The notes below the pieces were generated by a model that was not told where the DNA came from, did no database searches, and saw only the letters and a list, made by a program, of their open reading frames with translations. A program made the position numbers and the translations under genes. This document shows positions 44,959 through 54,362 of a stretch of 64,000 nucleotides of DNA, in pieces (positions within the stretch are counted from its first letter, which is position 1; each line of letters opens with the position of its first letter). The stretch covers positions 1 to 64,000 of the forward strand of contig NZ_JAMXOC010000015.1 in NCBI RefSeq assembly GCF_024721265.1, written 5' to 3'. The stretch comes from Ohessyouella blattaphilus (lineage in GTDB: Bacteria > Bacillota > Clostridia > Lachnospirales > Lachnospiraceae).

Positions 44959-45897
44959 TTAGTAAAAAATATTTCCGCCAATATTGATGCCCACAGCACC
45001 GGAACCGACACAGTTGAAGCTATAACAATTGATAACCGCCGAGTGGCGTATACCAGCGGCTAGGTCATTAGCTGCTTGCAGACAGACGCCAGCAGGGCCT
45101 TTTTCCAAAATACGATTTAAGGCACCGTTCCAAGTGGGGCTAAATTGACCGCTTTGGAAGATTACCTCGGTAATGGAATTGGCATAACTTGGATGGGCTA
45201 CCCGGTTCATAACTACAGTACCAACAGCGAGATTGCCATCGTAGTTTTGACCAGATTCAGCTTCTAAAAGTGCAGCAAAGAGAATTAACTCATCCCCAGG
45301 TACTTGGACAGGATCACTGGCCTTTTTAGCTTCGCCGATAACCCCTTGGAGTTCGGTGCTAGCACTTTCTAACTGGCTCTCTAAATCCGCAATTTGTGTC
45401 GTTAAATCAGCTTGTGCCTGAGTGAGGTGTTCCTGCTTCACATCGACCTCTTGCTGACGAGTTTCGACTAGTTCCCGGGCGTTCTTACAGTTATCGAGAA
45501 TTTCCTTATCATAGGTGGTAACCGAATTGACGTACTCAGCATTAGCTAAAAAGTGAGAAATGCTTTGGGAATTCATTAAAAGTTCAAAGTAACCAAAATC
45601 ACCGGTTTCGTAAACGATTTTAGCGCGAGCTTCCATCGCTTGTAGCTGCTGTTCCTCGTAAAGCTTCGCTGAAGCCAGATTAATCTGGGCTTGCTCAGTT
45701 TCTGCTTTTAAGCCTTCTAGCTCAGTCGTGATTTCTTGGAGCTGATTTTTCAGGGTTTCTAAATCCGTAGAAAGACTCTGAATGCTCGAGGTGGTTTCAC
45801 CGCTAGGAGCGGCAGTAACAGAGATACTTCCGAGGGCTAACGCAAGACCTAAAATTAGGGCTGTTAGTGGAAGTGCGAAACGTTTTTTGATAATCAT
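44959..45897 (-). CDS. secreted cell wall hydrolase: coiled coil plus SleB/Hydrolase_2 domain
   Basis: The 312-residue protein has a signal peptide (KKRFALPLTALILGLALALG, cleavage near VTAA-PSG). A long coiled-coil region follows (about residues 35-190, similar to PcsB/FtsX-partner coiled coils), then a C-terminal SleB-type hydrolase domain (LFAALLEAESGQNYDGNLAVGTVVMNRV, GQFSPTWNG). The coiled coil resembles autoinhibitory, FtsEX-activated modules, suggesting regulated peptidoglycan cleavage. No spore genes are nearby. Confidence 0.88.
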   Translation of the reverse strand: MIIKKRFALPLTALILGLALALGSISVTAAPSGETTSSIQSLSTDLETLKNQLQEITTELEGLKAETEQAQINLASAKLYEEQQLQAMEARAKIVYETGDFGYFELLMNSQSISHFLANAEYVNSVTTYDKEILDNCKNARELVETRQQEVDVKQEHLTQAQADLTTQIADLESQLESASTELQGVIGEAKKASDPVQVPGDELILFAALLEAESGQNYDGNLAVGTVVMNRVAHPSYANSITEVIFQSGQFSPTWNGALNRILEKGPAGVCLQAANDLAAGIRHSAVINCYSFNCVGSGAVGINIGGNIFY

Positions 45898-45919
45898 ACA
45901 GTTTTCCTTTCCTGTAGAT

Positions 45920-46072
45920 GGTTATCACCTAACCATGTAGCTCGATTTCGCTACTCAGGTAGCGAAACCGAGCTGCACGGGCTTCGCCCTATAAAGCGAT
46001 GTATAATTTGTCTTTAGTGAGCAAGCTCCCAAAGGCAAATTATACATCGCTTTACATGGCTAGGTGGCAACC
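45920..46072. repeat. cloverleaf-like palindromic element
   Basis: Terminal inverted repeats of 21 bases (45920-45940 and 46052-46072, three mismatches, core CACCTA/TAGGTG) enclose three hairpins. The first is GCTCGATTTCGCTAC with its partner up to 45973. The second is GGGC-TTC-GCCC at 45979-45989. The third is a perfect 18-pair arm (45993-46010 with 46036-46053). It lies between divergent genes and contains no ORF. It resembles a non-autonomous palindromic element or a large structured RNA. No target duplication is evident. Confidence 0.7.
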
Positions 46073-46100
46073 AAAAAATGCTTTTGAATTATACTACAAA

Positions 46101-46129
46101 TTGCAAACAAAAGCAAGATTTGGTACAAT
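46101..46129 (+). promoter_or_regulatory. promoter of the 46160-48335 gene group
   Basis: TTGCAA at 46101-46106 and TACAAT at 46124-46129, 17-base spacer, 31 bases before the ATG. Confidence 0.75.
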
Positions 46130-46159
46130 GGATAAGGTTGTTAGAGAAAGGAAGAAAAG

Positions 46160-46684
46160 ATGACGAAATATAATGGGATATATCCAGTTGTCCGTAAGGA
46201 AAATAGCTTTTCTGCCAAAGAATATCCAGTGGTAAAATTTCTCCCCGGTCTAGATGTCTTGTTTGTTAGAGAACAGGGCGGCGTGTACGAGTATTTACGG
46301 GATAAGGATTTGCCAAGTGATGCAGATGGGCTTTTAATGTACCAAGCTTCTCTACAGAATTTGAGTGAAATTATCGATTATTCGATTGTCCACACCCCCT
46401 ATGGTGGGTTTGCCATTTTTAGCGATGATGAGTTTGAAGCAAGTGCTCTTTTATTTAAACAGATTTGGACGATGTGCGCGGAAAAATTAGCCGATGACCT
46501 CTTGGTGTTAGTGCCGGCTAATAATACGGTGTTATTTATTCCGAAAAATGGGCAAGGGCTTTTGCAAGATATGTTAGATCACGGGAAGAGCGTGTATGAT
46601 TTGAGTGCCCAGAAGATTAGCTTGCAACTATACGTGTTTAGCCGAGAAAAAGAGGTGCTAGAGTCCTATGAAGAAGAATATTAA
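46160..46684 (+). CDS. uncharacterised soluble protein, weakly DUF1444-like
   Basis: The 174-residue protein has no signal peptide or membrane segment. Its second half (LADDLLVLVPANNTVLFIPKNGQ, then SAQKISLQLYVFSREKEVLE) is reminiscent of the end of DUF1444/YtpQ proteins, but I cannot confirm the family. GAAAGGAAG precedes the ATG. Its 3' end overlaps the HAD gene by 17 bases, so they are translationally linked. Confidence 0.6.
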   Translation: MTKYNGIYPVVRKENSFSAKEYPVVKFLPGLDVLFVREQGGVYEYLRDKDLPSDADGLLMYQASLQNLSEIIDYSIVHTPYGGFAIFSDDEFEASALLFKQIWTMCAEKLADDLLVLVPANNTVLFIPKNGQGLLQDMLDHGKSVYDLSAQKISLQLYVFSREKEVLESYEEEY

Positions 46685-47504
46685 GCTGGTCGCCTTTGAT
46701 CTAGACGGCACGCTTTTAACAGATGATAAGCAGATTACCGAGGCAACTTGGGAAGCCCTTAAGGAGCTGGCTAAAAGAGAGGTTCTTTTGGTACCTTGTA
46801 CGGGACGGCCTTTGAGTGGCATTCCTGAGGAGCTGGTTCAGTTTCCAGGGGTTCGATACTTGATTTCCGCCAATGGTGCTCGGGTAGTAGATGTAAAGGA
46901 GAAGAAAGTTCTCCGGGAAGAGTTAATACCTGTACCGTTAGCTGAGCGGGTGCTAAAGATTTTTTATAAGTATGATTGCCTTAGAGAACTCTACTATGAC
47001 GGCGAAGGCGTAGTGGGGCAAGCCGGGTATGACCGAGTGGCCCAGTACCATCGCTCGCCAGCAGTGGTTCAGTATTTTCTCGGTTCCCGTCAACCCGTTC
47101 CGGATTTGTGGGATAAATTCTACCAGGAAAACCGACCGGTGGATAAGGTCCAAGGGGTCTTTAGAGAAATAAGTGAAAAAGCGCGGGCATATGAAGAACT
47201 AGCCCAGATACCGGAGATAGCCATTACTACCTCCCTAGTCAATAACTTGGAAATTAATCTTAAGGACGTGACAAAGGGTAGTGTCTTGTGCGAGTTTGCC
47301 GAAGGACTAGGCATTGCTAGAGACGAGATTATGGCCTTTGGAGACGGCGATAACGATTTGGAAATGATTGCCATGGTAGGCACAGGCGTCGCTATGGAAA
47401 ACGGAATTCCTGAGCTCCGAGAGAAAGCCGATTATGTGACAGTGACGAACAATGAGGACGGCGTAGCCAAGGTGCTAGTTCAGCAGCTTTTAATGGAGGG
47501 GTAG
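46668..47504 (+). CDS. Cof-type HAD-IIB family phosphatase
   Basis: The 278-residue protein has VAFDLDGTLLTDDK (motif I), PCTGRPLSG (motif II), KGSVLCEFAEGLG and GDGDNDLEMIAMVG (motif IV), with the C2B cap typical of Cof-like sugar phosphatases. Substrate unknown. It overlaps the preceding gene and is followed three bases later by uppP. Confidence 0.93.
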   Translation: MKKNIKLVAFDLDGTLLTDDKQITEATWEALKELAKREVLLVPCTGRPLSGIPEELVQFPGVRYLISANGARVVDVKEKKVLREELIPVPLAERVLKIFYKYDCLRELYYDGEGVVGQAGYDRVAQYHRSPAVVQYFLGSRQPVPDLWDKFYQENRPVDKVQGVFREISEKARAYEELAQIPEIAITTSLVNNLEINLKDVTKGSVLCEFAEGLGIARDEIMAFGDGDNDLEMIAMVGTGVAMENGIPELREKADYVTVTNNEDGVAKVLVQQLLMEG

Positions 47505-47507
47505 AAG

Positions 47508-48335
47508 ATGTTAGATGTGATAAAAGTAATAATACTAGGAATAGTAGAAGGAATAACGGAGTGGCTACCGGTAAGTAGTACAGGGCACTTAATTCTCGTC
47601 GGCGATCTATTACAGCCGAATCTTTCAGATGCCTTTATGGAGATGTTTAACGTGGTGGTTCAGCTAGGGGCGATTATGGCCGTGGTGGTGCTTTATTTCC
47701 ACAAGCTTAATCCTTTTTCGCCTAAGAAGAGTCAGCGGGAAAAGATGATGACTTGGCAGATTTGGATTAAGGTAGTAATCGCTTGTTTACCGGCAGCCGT
47801 AATCGGTATTCTCTTTGATGATTTTATCGACCGGGTGTTTTTCAAAAAGGGCGTTGTGGCCTTGATGCTGATTATCTATGGTATCCTTTTTATCCTGGTG
47901 GAGATTCGCAACCAGGGACATAAGCCGGTTGCAACAAATATCTCCCAGCTTACGCCAAAAATGCTCCTGATTATTGGGGTGTTCCAGATGCTGGCGATGA
48001 TACCAGGGACTTCCCGTTCTGGTGCGACCATTGTGGGAGCCTTGATGATCGGCGTATCCCGGGCCGCGGCGGCTGAGTTTACCTTCTTTTTGGCGATACC
48101 TGTTATGTTTGGCGCCAGTCTTTTAAAGCTAGTTAAGTACGGTTTTCACTTTACGGCCGGCGAGTTTGGTTTGTTAATTCTGGGCATGGTGGTGGCTTTT
48201 GCCGTTTCAATTTTTGCCATCAAGTTCCTGATGAAATATATAAAGACCCACGATTTTAAAGTATTTGGTTATTACCGAATCATCTTGGGCGTGATAATTT
48301 TACTATCTATGTTGGCCTCTGTTATTGTAGGCTAA
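47508..48335 (+). CDS. uppP: undecaprenyl-diphosphatase
   Basis: The 275-residue membrane protein recycles undecaprenyl pyrophosphate for peptidoglycan synthesis. Family motifs: GIVEGITEWLPVSSTGHLILV and PGTSRSGATIVGALM, with about seven to eight membrane helices. Also known as bacA. Confidence 0.97.
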   Translation: MLDVIKVIILGIVEGITEWLPVSSTGHLILVGDLLQPNLSDAFMEMFNVVVQLGAIMAVVVLYFHKLNPFSPKKSQREKMMTWQIWIKVVIACLPAAVIGILFDDFIDRVFFKKGVVALMLIIYGILFILVEIRNQGHKPVATNISQLTPKMLLIIGVFQMLAMIPGTSRSGATIVGALMIGVSRAAAAEFTFFLAIPVMFGASLLKLVKYGFHFTAGEFGLLILGMVVAFAVSIFAIKFLMKYIKTHDFKVFGYYRIILGVIILLSMLASVIVG

Positions 48336-48355
48336 AAGGAAAAGGAGAGAAGAAA

Positions 48356-49087
48356 ATGAAAAAAGTAGTGTATGTATTATTGGTTGTGATGATGACGATG
48401 TCGCTTGCCGCTTGCGGAAAGAAAGAGAGTAAAGAGCTAGTAATGGCCACAAATGCGGAGTTCCCACCGTATGAGTACTATGATGGTGACGAGATTGTGG
48501 GCATCGATGTGGAGATTGCCGGAGCGATTGCTAAAGAATTAGGCTTAGAGCTTAAGGTTGAGGATATGGCTTTTGATTCGATTAACGTAGCTGTTGATAG
48601 CGGAAAAGCTGACATTGGGGCAGCGGGCATGACAGTAACGGAAAAGCGCTTAAAGAATGTAGACTTTAGTGATTCATATGCCACCGCCACTCAAGTGATC
48701 ATCGTTCAAGAGGGTAGCGATATCAAAGGCGTTGATGATCTGGTTGGGAAGTCTGTAGGCGTTCAGTTAGGTACCACAGGGGATATCTTAGCAGCGGATA
48801 TTGAAGACGTGACGATGGAACGCTTTAATAAAGGTACAGAAGCGGTTATGGCATTAGCTCAAGGAAAAATCGATTGCGTGATTATCGATAACCAGCCGGC
48901 GAAAGTATTCGTGGAAAAGAATGAAGGCTTAGTTATCTTAGACGAGAAATTTGCTGATGAAGAGTATGCAATTTCCATCAAAAAAGGTAACACGGAGTTA
49001 CTAGATAAAGTAAACAAAGCGCTTAAGACGTTAAAGGAATCTGGGGAACTAGATAAGATTATCGCCAAATACATCAGTGCTGAGTAG
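48356..49087 (+). CDS. amino-acid ABC transporter substrate-binding lipoprotein
   Basis: The 243-residue protein has a lipoprotein signal (MKKVVYVLLVVMMTMSLAACGKK, lipid cysteine at residue 20) and a SBP_bac_3 domain (NAEFPPYEYYDGDEIVGIDVEIA, AAGMTVTEKRLKNVDFSDSY). It captures a polar or basic amino acid; the exact ligand is unclear. It is the first gene of a three-gene importer. Confidence 0.93.
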   Translation: MKKVVYVLLVVMMTMSLAACGKKESKELVMATNAEFPPYEYYDGDEIVGIDVEIAGAIAKELGLELKVEDMAFDSINVAVDSGKADIGAAGMTVTEKRLKNVDFSDSYATATQVIIVQEGSDIKGVDDLVGKSVGVQLGTTGDILAADIEDVTMERFNKGTEAVMALAQGKIDCVIIDNQPAKVFVEKNEGLVILDEKFADEEYAISIKKGNTELLDKVNKALKTLKESGELDKIIAKYISAE

Positions 49088-49101
49088 GAAGAGACGAAAC
49101 T

Positions 49102-49782
49102 ATGGGAGAACGATTATATGACGCCTTGATTGACGGTGGTGGTTATAAATACATTATATCGGGTCTAGGCAATACTCTATTTATCACCTTCTTTGCGGTA
49201 CTAATCGGTATTTTGATCGGCTTTATCGTAGCGATGGTTCGTGCCACTTACGACCGTACTGGGAAAGGTTTTTTACCGGATTTAATCTGTCGTATCTACT
49301 TAACAGTGGTACGGGGAACCCCAGTGGTTCTCCAATTGATGATTATTTTTTACGTGGTTTTTGCCAGTGTTAACATCCCGAAGGTCTTAGCAGCGATTAT
49401 TGCCTTTGGGTTAAACTCAGGAGCGTATGTGGCGGAGATTTTCCGCTCGGGAATTATGGCTGTTGACGCGGGTCAGTTTGAAGCTGGTAGAAGTCTCGGC
49501 TTTACCTATTCCCAGACGATGCGCTTGATTATTATGCCTCAGGCTTTTAAAAATGTTTTACCGGCTCTATGTAATGAATTTATCGTCCTCTTAAAAGAGA
49601 CTTCTGTGGCTGGCTACATCGCCCTTCAGGATCTAACGCGAGGGGCGGACATTATCCGGAGCCAGACGTATGACGCCTTTCCGCCGCTGATTATCGCTGC
49701 GGCAATTTACCTGGTGATGGTGGTTATTTTCACCAAGCTTGTAAGTATTCTGGAAAGGAGGTTGCGCAGCAATGAACGATAA
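49102..49782 (+). CDS. amino-acid ABC transporter permease (HisM/GlnP type)
   Basis: The 226-residue protein has about five membrane helices and the EAA loop [30 protein letters not shown] by motif, plus [13 protein letters not shown]. It forms a homodimeric pore with the following ATPase, overlapping that gene by 11 bases. Confidence 0.94.
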   Translation: MGERLYDALIDGGGYKYIISGLGNTLFITFFAVLIGILIGFIVAMVRATYDRTGKGFLPDLICRIYLTVVRGTPVVLQLMIIFYVVFASVNIPKVLAAIIAFGLNSGAYVAEIFRSGIMAVDAGQFEAGRSLGFTYSQTMRLIIMPQAFKNVLPALCNEFIVLLKETSVAGYIALQDLTRGADIIRSQTYDAFPPLIIAAAIYLVMVVIFTKLVSILERRLRSNER

Positions 49783-50512
49783 GTTACCCCTTATAGAAGT
49801 GGTGGATCTGCATAAGGTTTACGGCGAACTGCACGCTCTTAACGGTATCTCGGAGAAAATCTATCCCGGGGAAGTGGTGGTGGTGATTGGCCCATCAGGT
49901 TCAGGAAAGTCGACCTTTTTGCGCTCCCTTAACCTTTTAGAGGTTCCCGATAAAGGCCAGGTCTTATTTGAAGGTGTGGATATCACCGATAAAAAGGTGA
50001 ATATCGATGCTCACCGCCAAAGAATGGGGATGGTGTTCCAGCATTTCAACCTCTTTCCCCATAAGACAATTTTAGAAAATATTACGTTAGGACCGATTAA
50101 GTTAAAAGGTCTCAGTAAAGAAGAGGCAGAAAAACAAGGTCTGGATCTTCTTAGGAGAGTTGGTTTAGAGGATAAAGCGACTACGTATCCAGCCAAGCTA
50201 TCGGGCGGTCAGAAACAGCGAATCGCTATTGTGCGAGCGCTAGCGATGGAACCGGACGTTATGCTTTTTGATGAACCCACTTCGGCCCTTGATCCCGAGA
50301 TGGTAGGCGAAGTGTTAGAGCTAATGAAAGAGCTAGCCAGAGAAGGCATGACGATGGCGGTGGTAACCCACGAAATCGGTTTTGCCAAAGAGGTGGCTAC
50401 TCGAGTTATCTTTATGGATGAAGGCCAGATCAAAGAACAGGGAGAACCGGAAGGCTTCTTCGGATCCCCGAAGGAACCTCGCTTGCAGGATTTCCTTTCG
50501 AAAGTATTATAG
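49772..50512 (+). CDS. amino-acid ABC transporter ATP-binding protein (GlnQ type)
   Basis: The 246-residue ATPase shows Walker [11 protein letters not shown]-loop [12 protein letters not shown], signature LSGGQKQR, Walker [15 protein letters not shown] and the H-loop VVTHE. It energises the upstream permease. The SfsA-MutY gene starts eight bases after it. Confidence 0.96.
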   Translation: MNDKLPLIEVVDLHKVYGELHALNGISEKIYPGEVVVVIGPSGSGKSTFLRSLNLLEVPDKGQVLFEGVDITDKKVNIDAHRQRMGMVFQHFNLFPHKTILENITLGPIKLKGLSKEEAEKQGLDLLRRVGLEDKATTYPAKLSGGQKQRIAIVRALAMEPDVMLFDEPTSALDPEMVGEVLELMKELAREGMTMAVVTHEIGFAKEVATRVIFMDEGQIKEQGEPEGFFGSPKEPRLQDFLSKVL

Positions 50513-50519
50513 GTGAGTT

Positions 50520-52241
50520 ATGAAGTATCAAGAAACGGTGCCAGGCGTCTTTAAAGAACGCCCCAACCGCTTTATCGCTAAAGTGGAAATTGAGGGGCGA
50601 GAAGAGACGGTTCACGTGAAGAACACAGGGCGCTGCAAAGAGCTATTAGTGCCCGGAGCCAAGGTGATTTTGGATATTCCGGAAAATAAAAACCGCAAAA
50701 CAAAGTGGGATTTAATCGCTGTCTATAAAGGGCAGCGATTAATTAATATGGATGCAAATGCGCCAAATATGGTTGTGAAGGAGTGGCTCGTGGCAGGTGG
50801 ACTGGGAAAAGAGCTAAATCGGATTCACCCAGAGTATACCTACGGCAAATCCCGGTTTGATTTTTACGCTGAGGGTGCCAATGAGAAAATACTAATCGAA
50901 GTAAAAGGCGTTACCTTAGAAGAGGATAATAGAACCCTCTTTCCCGATGCACCGTCTGAACGGGCCGTTAAGCATGTCCGGGAACTTATAGAGGCCCATA
51001 AAGCTGGGTACGAAACGTATATTATCTTTGTGATTCAGATGGAGGGAGTGCGCTATTTTACGCCTAATAAAAAGATGCACCCAGAGTTTGCGAAGGCCCT
51101 TGTAGAAGCGGTAGCCGCAGGAGTTAATATCCGCGCCTACGACTGCCAAGTGACAGCAGATACGCTAGCCATTAATCAGGAGGTGCCTGTGCGCCTGGAA
51201 GCTCCTAAGCTTTACGAAATCGGGAAACCGGTAGTGACTTGGTACCGAGAAAATTCCCGGGATCTACCTTGGCGAAGAACCAAGGAGCCTTATCGTATCT
51301 GGCTTTCGGAGATTATGCTGCAGCAGACGCGAGTGGAGGCTGTGAAAGAGTATTACCGTCGCTTTCTCGCGGCATTGCCTCATATTCACGACTTAGCCCA
51401 GGCGACAGATGAGGAGTTACTTAAGCTATGGGAAGGCTTAGGGTATTATAACCGTGCCCGTAATTTAAGAAAAGCGGCTCAGGTGATTGATAGCCAGTAT
51501 GAAGGCCAGTTTCCGGCTGATTATGACCAGATTAGAGAACTACCAGGGATTGGCAGTTATACGGCAGGAGCCATTAGTGCCATTGCCTTTGATAAGGCCT
51601 ATCCGGCCGTAGACGGCAATGTATTACGGGTGGTAGCAAGACTGATCTGCTTAGAAGGGGATATCAAGAAGGCAAGTACGAAGACTTATGTGGAAAGGCT
51701 GTTAAAGCCTGTTATTCCCGAGGAGGCAGCCAGCGACTTTAATCAAGGATTAATTGAATTAGGGGCGACTATCTGTGGCCCGAATAAGGAACCTCAGTGT
51801 CAAATTTGCCCTCTTGCTACTTACTGTGAGGCCTATCAAACAGGGGCGGTAGCTGTCTATCCGAAGGTGGGGAAAAAGAAAGAGCGTCGGCTGGAAAAAA
51901 GGACGGTATTTCTCATTCGCGATAGTGAACGGGTCGCCATTACGAAGCGGGAAGAGAAAGGCTTACTAGCGGGGATGTATGAGTTCCCCAGTGTGGACGG
52001 AAAACTGACGCGGAAAGATGTGCTTCACTACCTGGAAGGGCAAGGACTAGAAGTGCTAAAGATCAAGAAGTTACCAGAGGCGAAGCATATCTTTAGCCAC
52101 GTAGAGTGGGAAATGACGGGATATGAAGTGAAGGTAGCGCCAGTGAGTAGGAAGAATGACTATCTGTTTTTGACGAAGAAAGAAATTCAGGATAATTACC
52201 CTCTTCCTAGCGCGTTTGCTTTTTATAGGGATAAAATATAA
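50520..52241 (+). CDS. SfsA nuclease-like / MutY adenine DNA glycosylase fusion
   Basis: Residues 1 to about 225 are SfsA-like (RFIAKVEIEGREETVHVKNTGRCKELL, FDFYAEG, IEVKGVTLEEDNRTLFPDAPSERAVKHV by motifs). Residues about 230-573 are a complete MutY: LPWRRTKEPYRIWLSEIMLQQTRVE, helix-hairpin-helix LPGIGSYTAGAI, catalytic Asp in AVDGNVLRV, four iron-sulfur cysteines (CGPNKEPQCQICPLATYC) and a NUDIX-like C-terminal domain. MutY removes adenine opposite 8-oxoguanine. The reading frame is continuous, so the fusion is real in this sequence. Both domains keep their key residues. Confidence 0.93.
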   Translation: MKYQETVPGVFKERPNRFIAKVEIEGREETVHVKNTGRCKELLVPGAKVILDIPENKNRKTKWDLIAVYKGQRLINMDANAPNMVVKEWLVAGGLGKELNRIHPEYTYGKSRFDFYAEGANEKILIEVKGVTLEEDNRTLFPDAPSERAVKHVRELIEAHKAGYETYIIFVIQMEGVRYFTPNKKMHPEFAKALVEAVAAGVNIRAYDCQVTADTLAINQEVPVRLEAPKLYEIGKPVVTWYRENSRDLPWRRTKEPYRIWLSEIMLQQTRVEAVKEYYRRFLAALPHIHDLAQATDEELLKLWEGLGYYNRARNLRKAAQVIDSQYEGQFPADYDQIRELPGIGSYTAGAISAIAFDKAYPAVDGNVLRVVARLICLEGDIKKASTKTYVERLLKPVIPEEAASDFNQGLIELGATICGPNKEPQCQICPLATYCEAYQTGAVAVYPKVGKKKERRLEKRTVFLIRDSERVAITKREEKGLLAGMYEFPSVDGKLTRKDVLHYLEGQGLEVLKIKKLPEAKHIFSHVEWEMTGYEVKVAPVSRKNDYLFLTKKEIQDNYPLPSAFAFYRDKI

Positions 52242-52274
52242 GGGAGATAGGCAAGTGCCTCTCTCCCGTTTTTT
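52242..52274 (+). terminator. terminator of the sfsA-mutY gene
   Basis: GGGAGA-T-AGGCA-AG-TGCCT-C-TCTCCC followed by GTTTTTT forms a strong stem with one mismatch, adjacent to the stop codon. Confidence 0.9.
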
Positions 52275-52279
52275 GCTTA

Positions 52280-52711
52280 TTATATATTCTCTGGATCCAA
52301 ACGCATATTCTTATATTCAGCTACGGAGCGGTCCGCTGTTTGAATGTGATGTAAGAACCAATCTACAACTTTTTCCTGTACTTTATTGACAAATTCTTCA
52401 GAAGGCGTGTCCTCTTCTTTTAGCCATTCTTGCAGCTCGGCGATGGTCTTTTTGAATTCGGCGTGTTGCTTTAAGTGACCATCGAGACCGGGATATTCAA
52501 TTTCCCATTGTAAAACTTCTTCCGCGTCGAAATGGTAGTTTACATAATCAGATAAGAAATCTAACGTACTGATTGCTGTAAGCTGGCCTTCGCCGGTCTT
52601 ATCCGAATCGAGAACCTCTTGAAACTTGTGAATGCGACCGATTAATTCCTTATGCTGCTCGTCGATCATTTCATTTCCAGTTAATAAATCATCAGTAAAT
52701 TCTACATACAT
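52280..52711 (-). CDS. bacteriohemerythrin
   Basis: The 143-residue protein has the di-iron ligands of hemerythrin: NEMIDEQHKELI, YVNYHFDAEEVLQ, HLKQHAEFKKTI and WFLHHIQTADR. It binds oxygen reversibly and in anaerobes may protect or sense oxygen. I chose ATG 52711 because AGGAGG lies eight bases upstream; the in-frame ATG at 52747 has no such site. Confidence 0.93.
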   Translation of the reverse strand: MYVEFTDDLLTGNEMIDEQHKELIGRIHKFQEVLDSDKTGEGQLTAISTLDFLSDYVNYHFDAEEVLQWEIEYPGLDGHLKQHAEFKKTIAELQEWLKEEDTPSEEFVNKVQEKVVDWFLHHIQTADRSVAEYKNMRLDPENI

Positions 52712-52755
52712 AGCTTCTACCTCCTCATGGTGTGTAAAATAAGACATTAGTTACC

Positions 52756-53433
52756 TTATGTAATAATCGGTCGCTTCTGAGTTGCCGCGTGACGTCGATC
52801 TTGAGAGGCGTAGATGACCTGATAAAGAATCCCAATCAAGACAAAGGCGGCGACCACATCAGTAACCGAGTGTTGCTTTAAGAACATGGTCGATAGTACG
52901 ATTAATCCGGCGATTATATAGCAACTGAAGCGCCATACAGGGTGTTTTTTAAGGGACTTACTCCTTTTAGCGGCAATCGCAATGGCTACCGAATTAAAGA
53001 CGTGAATACTAGGTAGCACGTTCGTCGGCGTATCACTGGCATACAGGGCTTTCACCATATCAACAAAGATATTGTCCCTGGCGAAAGTCGTTGGTCGCAG
53101 CTCAAGTCCGTTAGGATAGAACGTTGAAATAATGAGGAAAATCGTCATTCCTAGGGCTAAGAATAAGAATAAGTCGTAGAACTCTTTCTTATTCGTAAAA
53201 AAGAAATAAAGCACCATAACCGCCATGAAGATAAACCAAAGTAGATACGGAACGATAAAATACTCGATAAAGGGGATATAATCGTCTAGAGGCGAGTGAA
53301 TGAGGTAATGCTTCATACTTCCCTCACGTCGCTCAAGGTACGTAAACCAAGGCATATAAATAAAAAAGTATAAAAATACCCAGGCGTGTTTATATTTTTG
53401 AAAAAGTGCTACTAATCTACTCTTAAGTTGCAT
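52756..53433 (-). CDS. PAP2-family membrane phosphatase
   Basis: The 225-residue membrane protein has about six helices and the PAP2 motifs LPSIHVFNSVAIA and the catalytic histidine in KQHSVTDVVAAF. It may dephosphorylate phosphatidate or act as an inositol-phosphotransferase-like enzyme. It ends a minus-strand group with GDPD and lipid kinase genes but has its own promoter. Confidence 0.88.
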   Translation of the reverse strand: MQLKSRLVALFQKYKHAWVFLYFFIYMPWFTYLERREGSMKHYLIHSPLDDYIPFIEYFIVPYLLWFIFMAVMVLYFFFTNKKEFYDLFLFLALGMTIFLIISTFYPNGLELRPTTFARDNIFVDMVKALYASDTPTNVLPSIHVFNSVAIAIAAKRSKSLKKHPVWRFSCYIIAGLIVLSTMFLKQHSVTDVVAAFVLIGILYQVIYASQDRRHAATQKRPIIT

Positions 53434-53482
53434 AAAAAGCCTTCTCTCTGCATGAAACTGACGTTTTCTGCGCTATCTTGAG

Positions 53483-53511
53483 ATTATAACATGAAAAATA
53501 TTCATCAACAA
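53483..53511 (-). promoter_or_regulatory. promoter of the PAP2 gene
   Basis: On the minus strand TTGTTG (53511-53506) and an extended -10 TGTTATAAT (TATAAT at 53488-53483) are separated by 17 bases. Confidence 0.7.
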
Positions 53512-53531
53512 TAGACTTCATTACTTCTTCA

Positions 53532-54359
53532 TCACTTCTTCATAATTATCTCAGGATCCTCAAAGATGACCATTTCAAAGTTGGTGCATCCCTTCTTGTA
53601 ACTGGTCTTGTCACGAAGGGTCCAAACGGCGTAAGGCACATGGAAGAGCCGGTGCAAGATAAAGGTGGTAAAGCGCTTCGTATAGCGCAGGTTATAGGAA
53701 ATAAAGTCCGGTCTTGCCACCACGTTCGTAAGGAGCCTAGTTAGCGCGAATTTATAGCTTTCGTGAAGAATTACCTTAGATGCACTCATTTTGGTAGAGA
53801 GCTGGCCTCTTAAAATCTGGGGCGCGTTCTTTTTAAACCAACGGAGTACTAGCGGGTTAAAGCTTTGGATTAAATAATCACCAGTGTAATTTTTGAGTAT
53901 TTCATAAGTGGCCGCACACAAGCGGATATCTAGATCGCCCGCCTTTAGCTCCACTAATAGCGGAACCTGACCATCGACTAGGGCTAAGACATCGGCAAAT
54001 AACGGGATTTGCTCGTTCGTTCCTAGGAGGCGCAAGTCTTGTATCTGGGCATACGTTAGGGATTCAGGGGCCTTATCTACGCCGCAGACCCGTTCTAGAC
54101 TATCATCGTGAAAAACAATCAGTTGTTGATCACAGGTTAGGTGTAAATCCAGTTCGATACCATAGCCTTCCGTAATGGCCGCCGTGAAGGCCGGAAGGGA
54201 GTTTTCGGGAATACCTTGGTGGATATTGTGGTAACCTCGGTGGGCAAACCCCACTCCTTTATACTTATTCATTTGCTTCCTTTTAGAAAGACGGGGCCAA
54301 AGGAGAAAGAGATAGAGACCGAGAAAGAGACCGATTAAAAGCAACATAAGTACCGTCAT
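53532..54359 (-). CDS. membrane-anchored glycerophosphodiester phosphodiesterase
   Basis: The 275-residue protein has an N-terminal membrane helix (residues 2-22) and a GDPD barrel with FAHRGYHNIHQGIPENSLPAF, EGYGIELDLHLTCDQQLIVFHDD and LLVELKAG by motif. It hydrolyses glycerophosphodiesters from lipid turnover. It starts three bases after the lipid kinase gene. Confidence 0.93.
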   Translation of the reverse strand: MTVLMLLLIGLFLGLYLFLLWPRLSKRKQMNKYKGVGFAHRGYHNIHQGIPENSLPAFTAAITEGYGIELDLHLTCDQQLIVFHDDSLERVCGVDKAPESLTYAQIQDLRLLGTNEQIPLFADVLALVDGQVPLLVELKAGDLDIRLCAATYEILKNYTGDYLIQSFNPLVLRWFKKNAPQILRGQLSTKMSASKVILHESYKFALTRLLTNVVARPDFISYNLRYTKRFTTFILHRLFHVPYAVWTLRDKTSYKKGCTNFEMVIFEDPEIIMKK

Positions 54360-54362
54360 CCT

